Assembly: GCA_003266065.1 (NCBI GenBank) | Contig: MUZY01000113.1 | Span: 1 to 8,831 of the forward strand | DNA length: 8,831 nucleotides | Origin: Methanosphaera sp. rholeuAM130 | GTDB taxonomy: Archaea; Methanobacteriota; Methanobacteria; Methanobacteriales; Methanobacteriaceae | Direction: 5' to 3' | In this document: positions 1-6,327 of the stretch, in pieces | How positions within the stretch are numbered: the stretch's first letter is position 1 | Layout of the letters: the number at the start of each line of letters is the position of its first letter | Position numbers and translations under genes: made by a program | Notes under the pieces: generated by a model | What the model saw: the letters and a program-made list of their open reading frames with translations, nothing else | Databases searched by the model: none | Told to the model about the DNA's origin: nothing

Positions 1-1131
1 TAATCCAATCCATTCTACATCTTTTACAGGATTTTTGGTTTTTTCAATAATTTCATCTATTTCTTTAGGTGTTATGTCTCGTCCACCTAATCCTACGATG
101 TAGTTATATGTATCATTGTCAACTGTTGCTTTTGTATCCAAGTATAATGCTCCACCTGAACTGAATGATACGTCTTTATCAATAACAGCTAACTTCGCAT
201 CTCCGACTGCGGCTTTTAAAGCCTCTTTTGGGAATGGTCTGTATACTCTCACTCTGATTAATCCTACTTTTTCACCGTTTTCTCGGCGTTCATCAACTAC
301 GTCTTTTATTGTGTCGCATAATGAACCCATTGCTATGAGGATGATTTCGGCATCTTCTGATTTGTATTCTTCGATTAGACCATAGGTTCTTCCGAATTTT
401 TCGCCGTATTCTTTTCCCACTTCCTCTATTACTGATAAGGAATTCTGCAATGCTTTTTCTATATCATATCTTATTTCCATGTAATGGGCAGGATCCGCAA
501 GTGTTCCAAGGCTCATTGGGTCTTTAGGATCTAAGTAGGAATGTTCCGGTACATATGGTGGCAGGAATTCATCCACGTCTTCCTGCGTAATCAGTTCTAC
601 AGGGTCCACCGTATGAGTTAGGATAAATCCGTCAACACATACCATTACAGGCAGCAGCACGTCCTTGTTTTCTGCAATCTTGAATGCCTGTATTGTGGTA
701 TCGAATGCTTCTTGTCCTGTTTCTGCGTAGATTTGTATCCATCCTGCGTCACGTTCTGATAAAGAATCCTGTTGATCGTTCCATATGTTGATTGGTGAAG
801 ACAATGCACGGTTTGCATCCGCCATTACTATAGGTACTCTCATACCTGCTGCGGCAAATACTGGTTCATGCATGTATGCCAATCCCTGACTTGAAGTTGC
901 CGTGAATACTCTTACACCAGCACCTGAAGCACCTATTGCAGCACTCATTGCACTGTGTTCTGATTCCACTTTGATGTAATGGGCGTCCAATTCCCCATCC
1001 GCAACGTAATCTGCCAATTTTTCTGATATTTTTGTCTGTGGCGTAATTGGATATACGGGAATTACATCTGGTTTTGCACGTTTTACAGCTTCGGATATTG
1101 CTTCTGCTGATGAAATAACTTTAACGACCAT
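1..1131 (-). CDS. porA: Pyruvate:ferredoxin oxidoreductase alpha subunit PorA (3' end cut by window edge)
   Basis: Alpha subunit of the cytoplasmic pyruvate:ferredoxin (pyruvate synthase) complex, which interconverts pyruvate + CoA with acetyl-CoA + CO2 using ferredoxin; in methanogens it mainly makes pyruvate from acetyl-CoA. I translated the minus strand from the ATG at 1131 and found 377 uninterrupted codons to the window edge. The protein starts [16 protein letters not shown], has the family YPITPQT motif near residues 27-33 and an ESEHSA motif near 56-61 in the pyrimidine-binding domain. A second domain follows near residues 245-340 ([10 protein letters not shown] onward). Relatives are about 380 residues long, so only a few C-terminal residues are missing. 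The start codon directly follows the porD stop, and a GGAG element lies 9 nt upstream inside porD. The thiamine-diphosphate-binding beta subunit, porB, is expected just beyond position 1. Family and subunit assignment are very secure. Confidence 0.96.
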   Translation of the reverse strand, partial: MVVKVISSAEAISEAVKRAKPDVIPVYPITPQTKISEKLADYVADGELDAHYIKVESEHSAMSAAIGASGAGVRVFTATSSQGLAYMHEPVFAAAGMRVPIVMADANRALSSPINIWNDQQDSLSERDAGWIQIYAETGQEAFDTTIQAFKIAENKDVLLPVMVCVDGFILTHTVDPVELITQEDVDEFLPPYVPEHSYLDPKDPMSLGTLADPAHYMEIRYDIEKALQNSLSVIEEVGKEYGEKFGRTYGLIEEYKSEDAEIILIAMGSLCDTIKDVVDERRENGEKVGLIRVRVYRPFPKEALKAAVGDAKLAVIDKDVSFSSGGALYLDTKATVDNDTYNYIVGLGGRDITPKEIDEIIEKTKNPVKDVEWIGL

Positions 1132-1374
1132 TTATTCTCTCTCCATTGATATTGCTTTTACTGGGCATTCTTCCGCACATATTCCGCATCCCTTACAGTA
1201 ATCGTAGTCTATTTCAACATCTAAATTGATACATCCTTCAGGACAGAAATAATAACAGATACCACATTCGATACATTTTTCCTTATCATGTACTGGCTTG
1301 AATGTTCTCCAGCTTCCAGTTTTATTTTTCCTTGAACTTCCAGGTTCTCTTACAACTGCACCTATTGAATCCAT
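1132..1374 (-). CDS. porD: Pyruvate:ferredoxin oxidoreductase delta subunit PorD (2x[4Fe-4S] ferredoxin)
   Basis: An 80-residue ferredoxin-type subunit that carries electrons between the TPP site of the Por complex and external ferredoxin. Two bacterial-ferredoxin motifs are visible: CIECGIC..C (Cys34, 37, 40, 44) and CKGCGIC..C (Cys60, 63, 66, 70), each followed by Pro. The first cluster has an extra cysteine at residue 48 (CPEGC). The N-terminal segment of about 30 residues, including GSWRTFKP, is typical of PorD and packs on the other subunits. The ATG at 1374 is preceded at 4 nt by a perfect AGGTGA ribosome binding site, placed immediately after the porC stop. The gap from porC is 12 nt and porA begins at the next base after the stop, so translation is probably coupled. 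Length and order match the methanogen porCDAB operon. Confidence 0.96.
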   Translation of the reverse strand: MDSIGAVVREPGSSRKNKTGSWRTFKPVHDKEKCIECGICYYFCPEGCINLDVEIDYDYCKGCGICAEECPVKAISMERE

Positions 1375-1386
1375 AATTTCACCTAT

Positions 1387-1932
1387 CTATTTCTGATCAA
1401 CACATGTATTGTAAACATACTCGGTAGCTTCCTTATTTGTTTTTGCAACTTTTTCAGGGAATGTTTGATCAATGATTTTAAGTAATGAATCTATTGATAC
1501 CACTCCTGTCTTTGCTGATAAGAATCCCAGCATTATTGTATTTACTATGTTTCTTCCAATAGTATCCAATGCTATTTTTGTTGCATCCACTTCATGTGTT
1601 TCTATATTTTGTTCTTCCAACGATGGAATTGATGTTCTTTCAGTATTTATTAATACCGCACCATCATCTTTTAATCCTGAAGTTAAATTAACTACATTCG
1701 CCAATGTTTCATCTAATACTACAACATATTTTGGTTCGTATATCTGATACCTTCTTCGAATTGGTTGATCGGATATTCTTGTAAATGCCGTGACGGGTGC
1801 TCCCCTTCTCTCGACACCGAACGATGGAAATGCTTGAGTGTAATTTCCCTCCTCAAACACCGCTTTGGCCAAGATTTCAGCTGCTGTTACAGCTCCTTGA
1901 CCTCCACGCCCATGAAATCTAATTTCGATCAT
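1387..1932 (-). CDS. porC: Pyruvate:ferredoxin oxidoreductase gamma subunit PorC
   Basis: Gamma subunit (181 residues) of the Por complex, the Rossmann-like domain that corresponds to domain III of single-chain PFORs and contributes to CoA handling. The N-terminus [20 protein letters not shown] is a family hallmark, followed by [13 protein letters not shown] near residues 37-47 and VVLDETL near 71-77. It is the first gene of the minus-strand operon. The ATG at 1932 has a GGAGGA ribosome binding site 8 nt upstream (1941-1946). Some databases use the symbol porG or porC for this subunit; 2-oxoisovalerate and indolepyruvate oxidoreductase gamma subunits look similar, but the PorD and PorA sequences next door favour pyruvate as substrate. 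Confidence 0.94.
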
Positions 1933-2171
1933 AAGATTATTCCTCCAAACATCTTTATATTAGTTTATATATTAATAAAATAGTTTATTAAGACAAAAAT
2001 TTAAATAAAATTTATAATTATCTATACTATATTTATCATGTTAAATCATTATGTATTATGTTATATTTATTTGTTACTACATTTAATTAAATATCCATTC
2101 AAAAAGCTTTTATCATTTAGAAAATAAATTAAGATATATATTATAGATTAACTTAAGGATAGGGGATTCCA
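1933..2171. promoter_or_regulatory. Divergent AT-rich promoter region between porC and the DHPS-like gene
   Basis: This 239-nt stretch contains no credible gene and is far more AT-rich than the coding DNA around it, as expected for back-to-back archaeal promoters. For porC (minus strand), TATA-like sequences lie around 1962-1972 (TATATAAAC on the minus strand) and 1999-2012. For the plus-strand gene, candidates are AAATAAATTA near 2122-2131 and GATATATAT near 2133-2141. The octamer TAGTTTAT occurs at 1961-1968 and again at 1981-1988, a 20-bp period, near porC. Composition is so biased that no single TATA box can be chosen with confidence. Confidence 0.5.
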
Positions 2172-3758
2172 TTGAAAATACTGATTATCACAGGGACTGT
2201 CGCCAAGGACAACATATTAAAGCACGTCAAAGATTATAAGAAACACGAATTATATATGAAAATACTTCCAATCCCAATTGCAGCTTTCATTACCCCCAAG
2301 TTAATCATATACCATCTTAAACAGGAAAAAACGTTTAAATCAATCAATGCCAACAATAAATGTAATTTAAATGACTTTGACATGATTATTACACCGGGTT
2401 TAATGAAACAGGATGCAAGTGTCATTAAAGAAGAATTGAATATTCCAACCGTTAAGGGTTCAACCAATTCTGCAGATATCCGATTAACGCTGGACATATT
2501 GGATGAAATGGATTTGTCCACTACAACTCCCGCAGATATCCTAATACGAGATAAACAGTATGAAGAAAGCATGAAAATAATTAACGCCTATGATAAAGGG
2601 AGTGAAACTGCAAAAAATGAATTGAAGAAAATGTCAAATATTTTAATTGGCGATTGTCCTGTCGGATTTGATTTTCCCATGAGGGTTCTGGGTGAAATTG
2701 CAAATGCTACCAGTTTCACAGATGATGAGCTTTTAAACAAAGCGGATTACTATATCAACTCCGGAGCGGACATGATTGATATTGGAATGACTGCAGGCGA
2801 AAACAATTGCCAAAAAGCTTATGATATTGTTAAACTAATCAAAGATAATTATGACATCCCCGTAAGCGTAGACTCGGTTAATCCGAATGAAATTAAAAGT
2901 GGACTGCATGCGGGTGCCGATTTGGTATTGAGTATAGACCATGGGAATTATGAAAAGGTTATAAAAGACATCAGGGATTATGAAGCGGCTGCAGTTATGA
3001 TACCCACGGATTATTCCAAAAACTACGTGCCAAAAAGTCCCAGAGAGAAAGTTACCTCACTAGAAAAACTCGACAATAAATGTAAAGGCATAACGACGAT
3101 AGCGGACTTGCTGCTTGACCCAATCAACAGTCCATCACTGACAAAATCCCTTGACGCTTACTTAATTTATAGAAGACAAAATCCATCGAAACAGATGTTT
3201 TTCGGAGTCGGAAACGTATCGGAATTACTTGATGTCGACAGCCATGGAGTTCATGCACTGCTTGCAGCAATAGCAATGGAATTGAATGTAAGCATATTAT
3301 TTACTCCGGAAGCTAGCCTAAAGACAAAAAATGCAATAAAGGAGTTGAAGACCGCATCGAATATGATGTTCATATCGAAGCATAAGGGAAGTATTCCCAA
3401 AAATATTGGAATTAATCTGATACAACTGAAGGATGCCTATAAAAAGGATGATGCCACCATTGACATCAATGGACTTGAGCAGATAAAAGCTCGTGGCGAT
3501 GGAAAATTCACGCCTGACGTCAAGGGCAGCTTTAAGATAGTGGTGGCTGACGGATACATCAAGGCCATCCATTACGTTAACTATGAAAAATCATCTGTAA
3601 TATATGGAAAATGTGCCCGGGATATCTATGAGGAGATTCTTAGAAGGGATATGATTAGCAGACTTGAACATGCCGCTTATATGGGTATGGAATTGGAAAA
3701 AGCTGAAACTGCTTTGAAATTGGATAAACAGTACGTTCAGGATTTTCCAATATTTTAA
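2172..3758 (+). CDS. Archaeal dihydropteroate synthase-like protein (TIGR00284/MJ0107 type) with C-terminal DUF4346 module
   Basis: A 528-residue cytoplasmic protein of the archaeal DHPS-related family, proposed to act in pterin-type C1-carrier (tetrahydromethanopterin) biosynthesis; its exact reaction is unsettled as far as I know. Three parts are visible. Residues 1-150 form an archaeal N-terminal domain starting MKILIITGTVAKDN. Residues about 155-400 resemble a pterin-binding TIM barrel, with LGEIANATSF (173-182) in the position of the DHPS first-strand motif, GADMIDIG (198-205), and IPVSVDSVNPNEI (229-241) in place of the canonical PISIDT strand. Residues about 455-528 look like DUF4346, with SRLEHAAYMGMELEKAE and a YVQDFPIF end. 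The start is TTG: an AGGGG element lies 6 nt upstream, a stop codon is in frame at 2160-2162, and the next Met is residue 29, inside conserved sequence. It is probably first in a unit with the downstream thiolase (52-nt gap). Confidence 0.88.
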   Translation: MKILIITGTVAKDNILKHVKDYKKHELYMKILPIPIAAFITPKLIIYHLKQEKTFKSINANNKCNLNDFDMIITPGLMKQDASVIKEELNIPTVKGSTNSADIRLTLDILDEMDLSTTTPADILIRDKQYEESMKIINAYDKGSETAKNELKKMSNILIGDCPVGFDFPMRVLGEIANATSFTDDELLNKADYYINSGADMIDIGMTAGENNCQKAYDIVKLIKDNYDIPVSVDSVNPNEIKSGLHAGADLVLSIDHGNYEKVIKDIRDYEAAAVMIPTDYSKNYVPKSPREKVTSLEKLDNKCKGITTIADLLLDPINSPSLTKSLDAYLIYRRQNPSKQMFFGVGNVSELLDVDSHGVHALLAAIAMELNVSILFTPEASLKTKNAIKELKTASNMMFISKHKGSIPKNIGINLIQLKDAYKKDDATIDINGLEQIKARGDGKFTPDVKGSFKIVVADGYIKAIHYVNYEKSSVIYGKCARDIYEEILRRDMISRLEHAAYMGMELEKAETALKLDKQYVQDFPIF

Positions 3759-3810
3759 TAGATAGAATCGAGAAAAATTATTAATAATAGAATAGAAAGG
3801 ATTGTTGATA

Positions 3811-4785
3811 TTGACAGATAACACTTGTACACAATGTGGATATGAACATGTTGTAATTAATAGGAAATCCAATGGCCAACGATTATGTAGTTCCTGCTTC
3901 AAGGATTCCATAGAAAAAAAGGTTCTTAAAACCATCAGGAAGAATAAGCTAGTTACAAAAGGAGATAAGGTACTTGTAGGATTATCCGGTGGAAAAGACA
4001 GCGTCGCCCTTGTAAATATTCTGAATATTTTAAAAGAAAAGGGAATTATAGAATTGGAAGCAATAACCATTGATGAAGGAATAAGTGGTTATCGTGAAGA
4101 GGGCGTGCGTATTGCAAAGGACGTGGCCAAAAGGTTAAACGTCAAGCATCATATCGTAAGCTTCGACGAAAAGTATGATTTTACGCTTGACAAGATTATG
4201 GAGGCTCAAAAAGGCAAGGATGACCACCAACACGCATGCACATTCTGTGGTGTATTCAGAAGGCAGCTATTCAACCAAGTTGCAAGAGACGTTAACGCTT
4301 CCAAAATTGCCACAGGCCATAACCTGGACGATGAAACACAGAGCATTGTAATGAATTACCTTGAAGGCAACATCCACAATATGGTTAGGATAGGATATAA
4401 AACGGAAGCCCGTGATGAACATTTCACGCCAAAAATTAAGCCGTTACGTGAAATACCCGAAAAGGAAATCGGTTTATACGTTTTGGAAAGTGGATTTGAG
4501 GTTCATTTTGACGGATGTCCATATGCACATGAATCGTTCAGGATGGAAATCGGCGATTTTATCAGGGAACTTAACTTGAAGCATCCGACCATAATGTATT
4601 CCACTTTGAACAACTTCGAAAAGATTAAGCCGGCCATCAAGAAGGAATACGATAAAAAGCATGTTGTACCTAACGGTACCTGTGAGGTATGCGGTGAACC
4701 CGCCAGTCAGAGTATATGCAAGTCCTGCAAGTTTCTGGAAAAAATCCATAATGAATTGTTAAACGACGGCAATCAGAATGGTTGA
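3811..4785 (+). CDS. TtuA/NcsA-family PP-loop tRNA 2-thiolation enzyme with two zinc fingers
   Basis: A 324-residue cytoplasmic ATP-dependent thiolase of the TtuA/NcsA/Ctu1 group, which adenylates a uridine (or T54) in tRNA and replaces oxygen with sulfur. Numbering from the TTG at 3811: an N-terminal zinc finger (Cys6, 9, 26, 29), the ATP PP-loop SGGKDS (59-64), CTFC (143-146) and Cys236 in DGCPYAHES, which match the three Fe-S-cluster cysteines of characterised TtuA, ATGHNLDDE (167-175), and a C-terminal zinc finger (Cys291, 294, 303, 306). All predicted catalytic and metal residues are present. An in-frame TTG at 3802 lies only 1 nt from the AAAGG element (3796-3800); the TTG at 3811 has 10-nt spacing and puts the first Cys at residue 6, as in relatives, so I prefer it. 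The ubiquitin-fold protein encoded next is a likely sulfur donor. Whether the target is U34 or position 54 cannot be read from sequence. Confidence 0.93.
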   Translation: MTDNTCTQCGYEHVVINRKSNGQRLCSSCFKDSIEKKVLKTIRKNKLVTKGDKVLVGLSGGKDSVALVNILNILKEKGIIELEAITIDEGISGYREEGVRIAKDVAKRLNVKHHIVSFDEKYDFTLDKIMEAQKGKDDHQHACTFCGVFRRQLFNQVARDVNASKIATGHNLDDETQSIVMNYLEGNIHNMVRIGYKTEARDEHFTPKIKPLREIPEKEIGLYVLESGFEVHFDGCPYAHESFRMEIGDFIRELNLKHPTIMYSTLNNFEKIKPAIKKEYDKKHVVPNGTCEVCGEPASQSICKSCKFLEKIHNELLNDGNQNG

Positions 4786-4811
4786 AATTTTTATGTCATT
4801 GAAAGCAAAGT

Positions 4812-4841
4812 ATAACAATTGTTATTAACATATACTGTTAA
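4812..4841. promoter_or_regulatory. Palindrome cluster and TATA-like box upstream of the ubiquitin-like gene
   Basis: A perfect 14-bp palindrome, ATAACAATTGTTAT (4812-4825), is directly followed by an inverted repeat TTAACA (4825-4830) / TGTTAA (4836-4841) with a TATAC spacer. The half-site TAACA/TGTTA thus occurs four times in 30 bp. The spacer region ACATATACT (4829-4836) is a plausible TATA box, which would put the transcription start near 4858 and give a leader of about 30 nt carrying the GGAGGA site at 4879-4884. This looks like an operator overlapping a promoter, but chance is not excluded in AT-rich DNA. Confidence 0.4.
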
Positions 4842-4890
4842 TGGAAAAAGATAATCGAAACAACACAAAAATAATTTTGGAGGACAATCA

Positions 4891-5091
4891 ATGTCAATCA
4901 CATTAATCAATAAAAAAGACGTTAAAGAAATCGAATATGAAGAAAACTTAACTGTAGAAGATATATTGAAAAAAGAGGACATTCCTATCGAAACGGTTGT
5001 TGTAAAAATAAACGACCAGACAGTTACCGAAGATGAAAAGGTAAATGACAATGACAAAATGGAAATAATAAAAGTAATCTACGGTGGATAA
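4891..5091 (+). CDS. Small ubiquitin-fold (ThiS/MoaD/TtuB/SAMP-like) sulfur carrier ending in Gly-Gly
   Basis: A 66-residue beta-grasp protein. It starts MSITLINKKDVKEIEYEEN, has the TVEDILKKEDIP helix segment near residues 21-32, the paired strands VVVKINDQTV (36-45) and KMEIIKVI (56-63), and ends in YGG. The terminal Gly-Gly is the site that E1-like enzymes adenylate and thiocarboxylate in ThiS, MoaD, TtuB and archaeal SAMPs. The ATG is preceded at 6 nt by a strong GGAGGA site. It lies 105 nt after the TtuA/NcsA-like gene on the same strand, so the most economical role is sulfur delivery to that enzyme, as TtuB does for TtuA. Roles as MoaD, ThiS or a SAMP-type protein modifier remain possible. 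No E1-like activating enzyme is encoded in the window. Confidence 0.9.
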   Translation: MSITLINKKDVKEIEYEENLTVEDILKKEDIPIETVVVKINDQTVTEDEKVNDNDKMEIIKVIYGG

Positions 5092-5140
5092 TACCCAAAT
5101 TATCCGCAAAATATCCATCATTGAAGAAATTATACCAATA

Positions 5141-6313
5141 TTAACTATAATATTCGCGAATAATCTCTTCCAAATCGACCAGGAACCTGTCGATATGTTG
5201 CTTTTTGACATGAGGCATCAATACCAACCTAACGGCATATGGATTTACGGTATTGGATACTCTCCACCCTTTTTTAAACAACTTTTCCTTCAATTCGTTG
5301 ACCTTCATATCGGATACGTTGAAGGCTATTACATTCAACTCCGGTTTGACTATGACCTGCACATGATTCATTTGACTTAACCGGTTATATGTGTACCTTG
5401 TCAGATTTATCGATTCTTCAACTATATCTGCATATCCGTCCATTCCGTAGTAATTTATTAACGCCCATGCGGCGGCGGTTGTAGCTCCCGTACGCGTACC
5501 TACTATTGTTGTCTGAACATTTTTTGTCAAGTACGGTGCATCTATCGCCAGCTTGTCGAGATACTTTTTGTGTCTGAACAATATGCCCCCTGCCGGTACC
5601 GGTGCAAGTCCCATTTTATGTGGATCTAGGGTTATGGAAGATACACCTTTACACTTAAAGTCAAAGTTTAATTGAGTGTTATTTCTATAATTTAAGAAGG
5701 GTATTATGAATCCACCTAATGCAGCATCCACATGTAGATATACATCATTTGATTTTGCAATCTTTGATATTTCCCCGATGTCATCGACCAAGCCGAACTC
5801 GGTGGAACCGGCTATCGCAACAATGGCCATAGTATTGTCCGTTATACAATCTTCAAGCCTTTCGATGTCAATTTTATGTTTGTCGTTTAATGGAACTTCC
5901 ACAGTATTTAATGATAACATGGAACAGGCCTTTTTGAATGAAAAATGAGCCGTTCTAGGCAATATCAGCTCTGGAGTATTGTCATTGTCTTCCTGGAAGA
6001 GATATTTTGCCACTGTCATTGCCATGATATTGGCCTCGGTACCGCCGGTTACGATATGACCACATGCATCATCAGAGTGCAAGAGTTTGGCCAAAGATGC
6101 AATCACTTCCTCCTCCATCATACTGGTACCCTTAAATAGTCCTCCGTCACCCAAGTTAGTTTCGATGAACATCCGGAATGCCTCCAATGCAATATCATCA
6201 GGTTTTGTACACATTGAACTTAATATCCTACCTGAATCATAGGTCATGTCCATCTGATGAAAAGCTTCCAATTTTTCAAATATATATCTTTTGTCATGTC
6301 TCTTCCTAAACAT
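5141..6313 (-). CDS. mfnA: MfnA-type PLP-dependent L-tyrosine / L-aspartate decarboxylase
   Basis: A 390-residue group II PLP decarboxylase. Characterised archaeal MfnA makes tyramine from tyrosine for methanofuran and can decarboxylate aspartate to beta-alanine for coenzyme A. Visible hallmarks are ETNLGDGGLFKGT (51-63), HIVTGGTEAN (86-95) for phosphate binding, TAHFSF with the PLP-stacking His123, HVDAALGG with Asp196, and LDPHKMG with the Schiff-base Lys233. Length and the C-terminal VRLVLMPHVKKQHIDRF segment agree with the M. jannaschii enzyme as I recall it. The ATG at 6313 follows the upstream AlgX-like stop by 14 nt, and its GGAAG ribosome binding site (6322-6326) sits just past that stop, so the two genes probably form one transcript. 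Tyrosine versus aspartate preference cannot be decided by eye. Confidence 0.93.
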   Translation of the reverse strand: MFRKRHDKRYIFEKLEAFHQMDMTYDSGRILSSMCTKPDDIALEAFRMFIETNLGDGGLFKGTSMMEEEVIASLAKLLHSDDACGHIVTGGTEANIMAMTVAKYLFQEDNDNTPELILPRTAHFSFKKACSMLSLNTVEVPLNDKHKIDIERLEDCITDNTMAIVAIAGSTEFGLVDDIGEISKIAKSNDVYLHVDAALGGFIIPFLNYRNNTQLNFDFKCKGVSSITLDPHKMGLAPVPAGGILFRHKKYLDKLAIDAPYLTKNVQTTIVGTRTGATTAAAWALINYYGMDGYADIVEESINLTRYTYNRLSQMNHVQVIVKPELNVIAFNVSDMKVNELKEKLFKKGWRVSNTVNPYAVRLVLMPHVKKQHIDRFLVDLEEIIREYYS

Positions 6314-6327
6314 TTATAAAACTTCCA

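Noticed and set aside
116..385. Plus-strand open frame of 89 codons
   Set aside because: Lies wholly antisense to porA, has no ribosome binding site and encodes a low-complexity Ser/Thr/Phe-rich product; it is a shadow of a real gene.
1961..1988. Direct repeat TAGTTTAT with a 20-bp period upstream of porC as a regulator site
   Set aside because: Only two AT-rich copies; noted in the promoter entry, but too weak to claim as an operator.
3777..3788. 12-bp palindrome ATTATTAATAAT between the DHPS-like and thiolase genes
   Set aside because: Consists only of A and T in an AT-rich spacer; expected by chance and lacks a T-tract or a TATA-like placement that would give it meaning.
3591..4070. Minus-strand open frame of 159 codons
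   Set aside because: Antisense to the end of the DHPS-like gene and the start of the thiolase gene, both of which have clear family motifs; the product is Phe/Ser-rich with no recognisable domain.
4786..4795. T5 run right after the thiolase stop as a terminator
   Set aside because: A single five-T run is the minimum for archaeal termination and such runs are common here; it cannot be distinguished from background.
4891..5091. MoaD or ThiS as a definite name for the ubiquitin-fold protein
   Set aside because: The fold and Gly-Gly end are shared by MoaD, ThiS, TtuB and SAMPs; the neighbour favours a TtuB-like role, but the sequence alone does not settle it, so no gene symbol is given.
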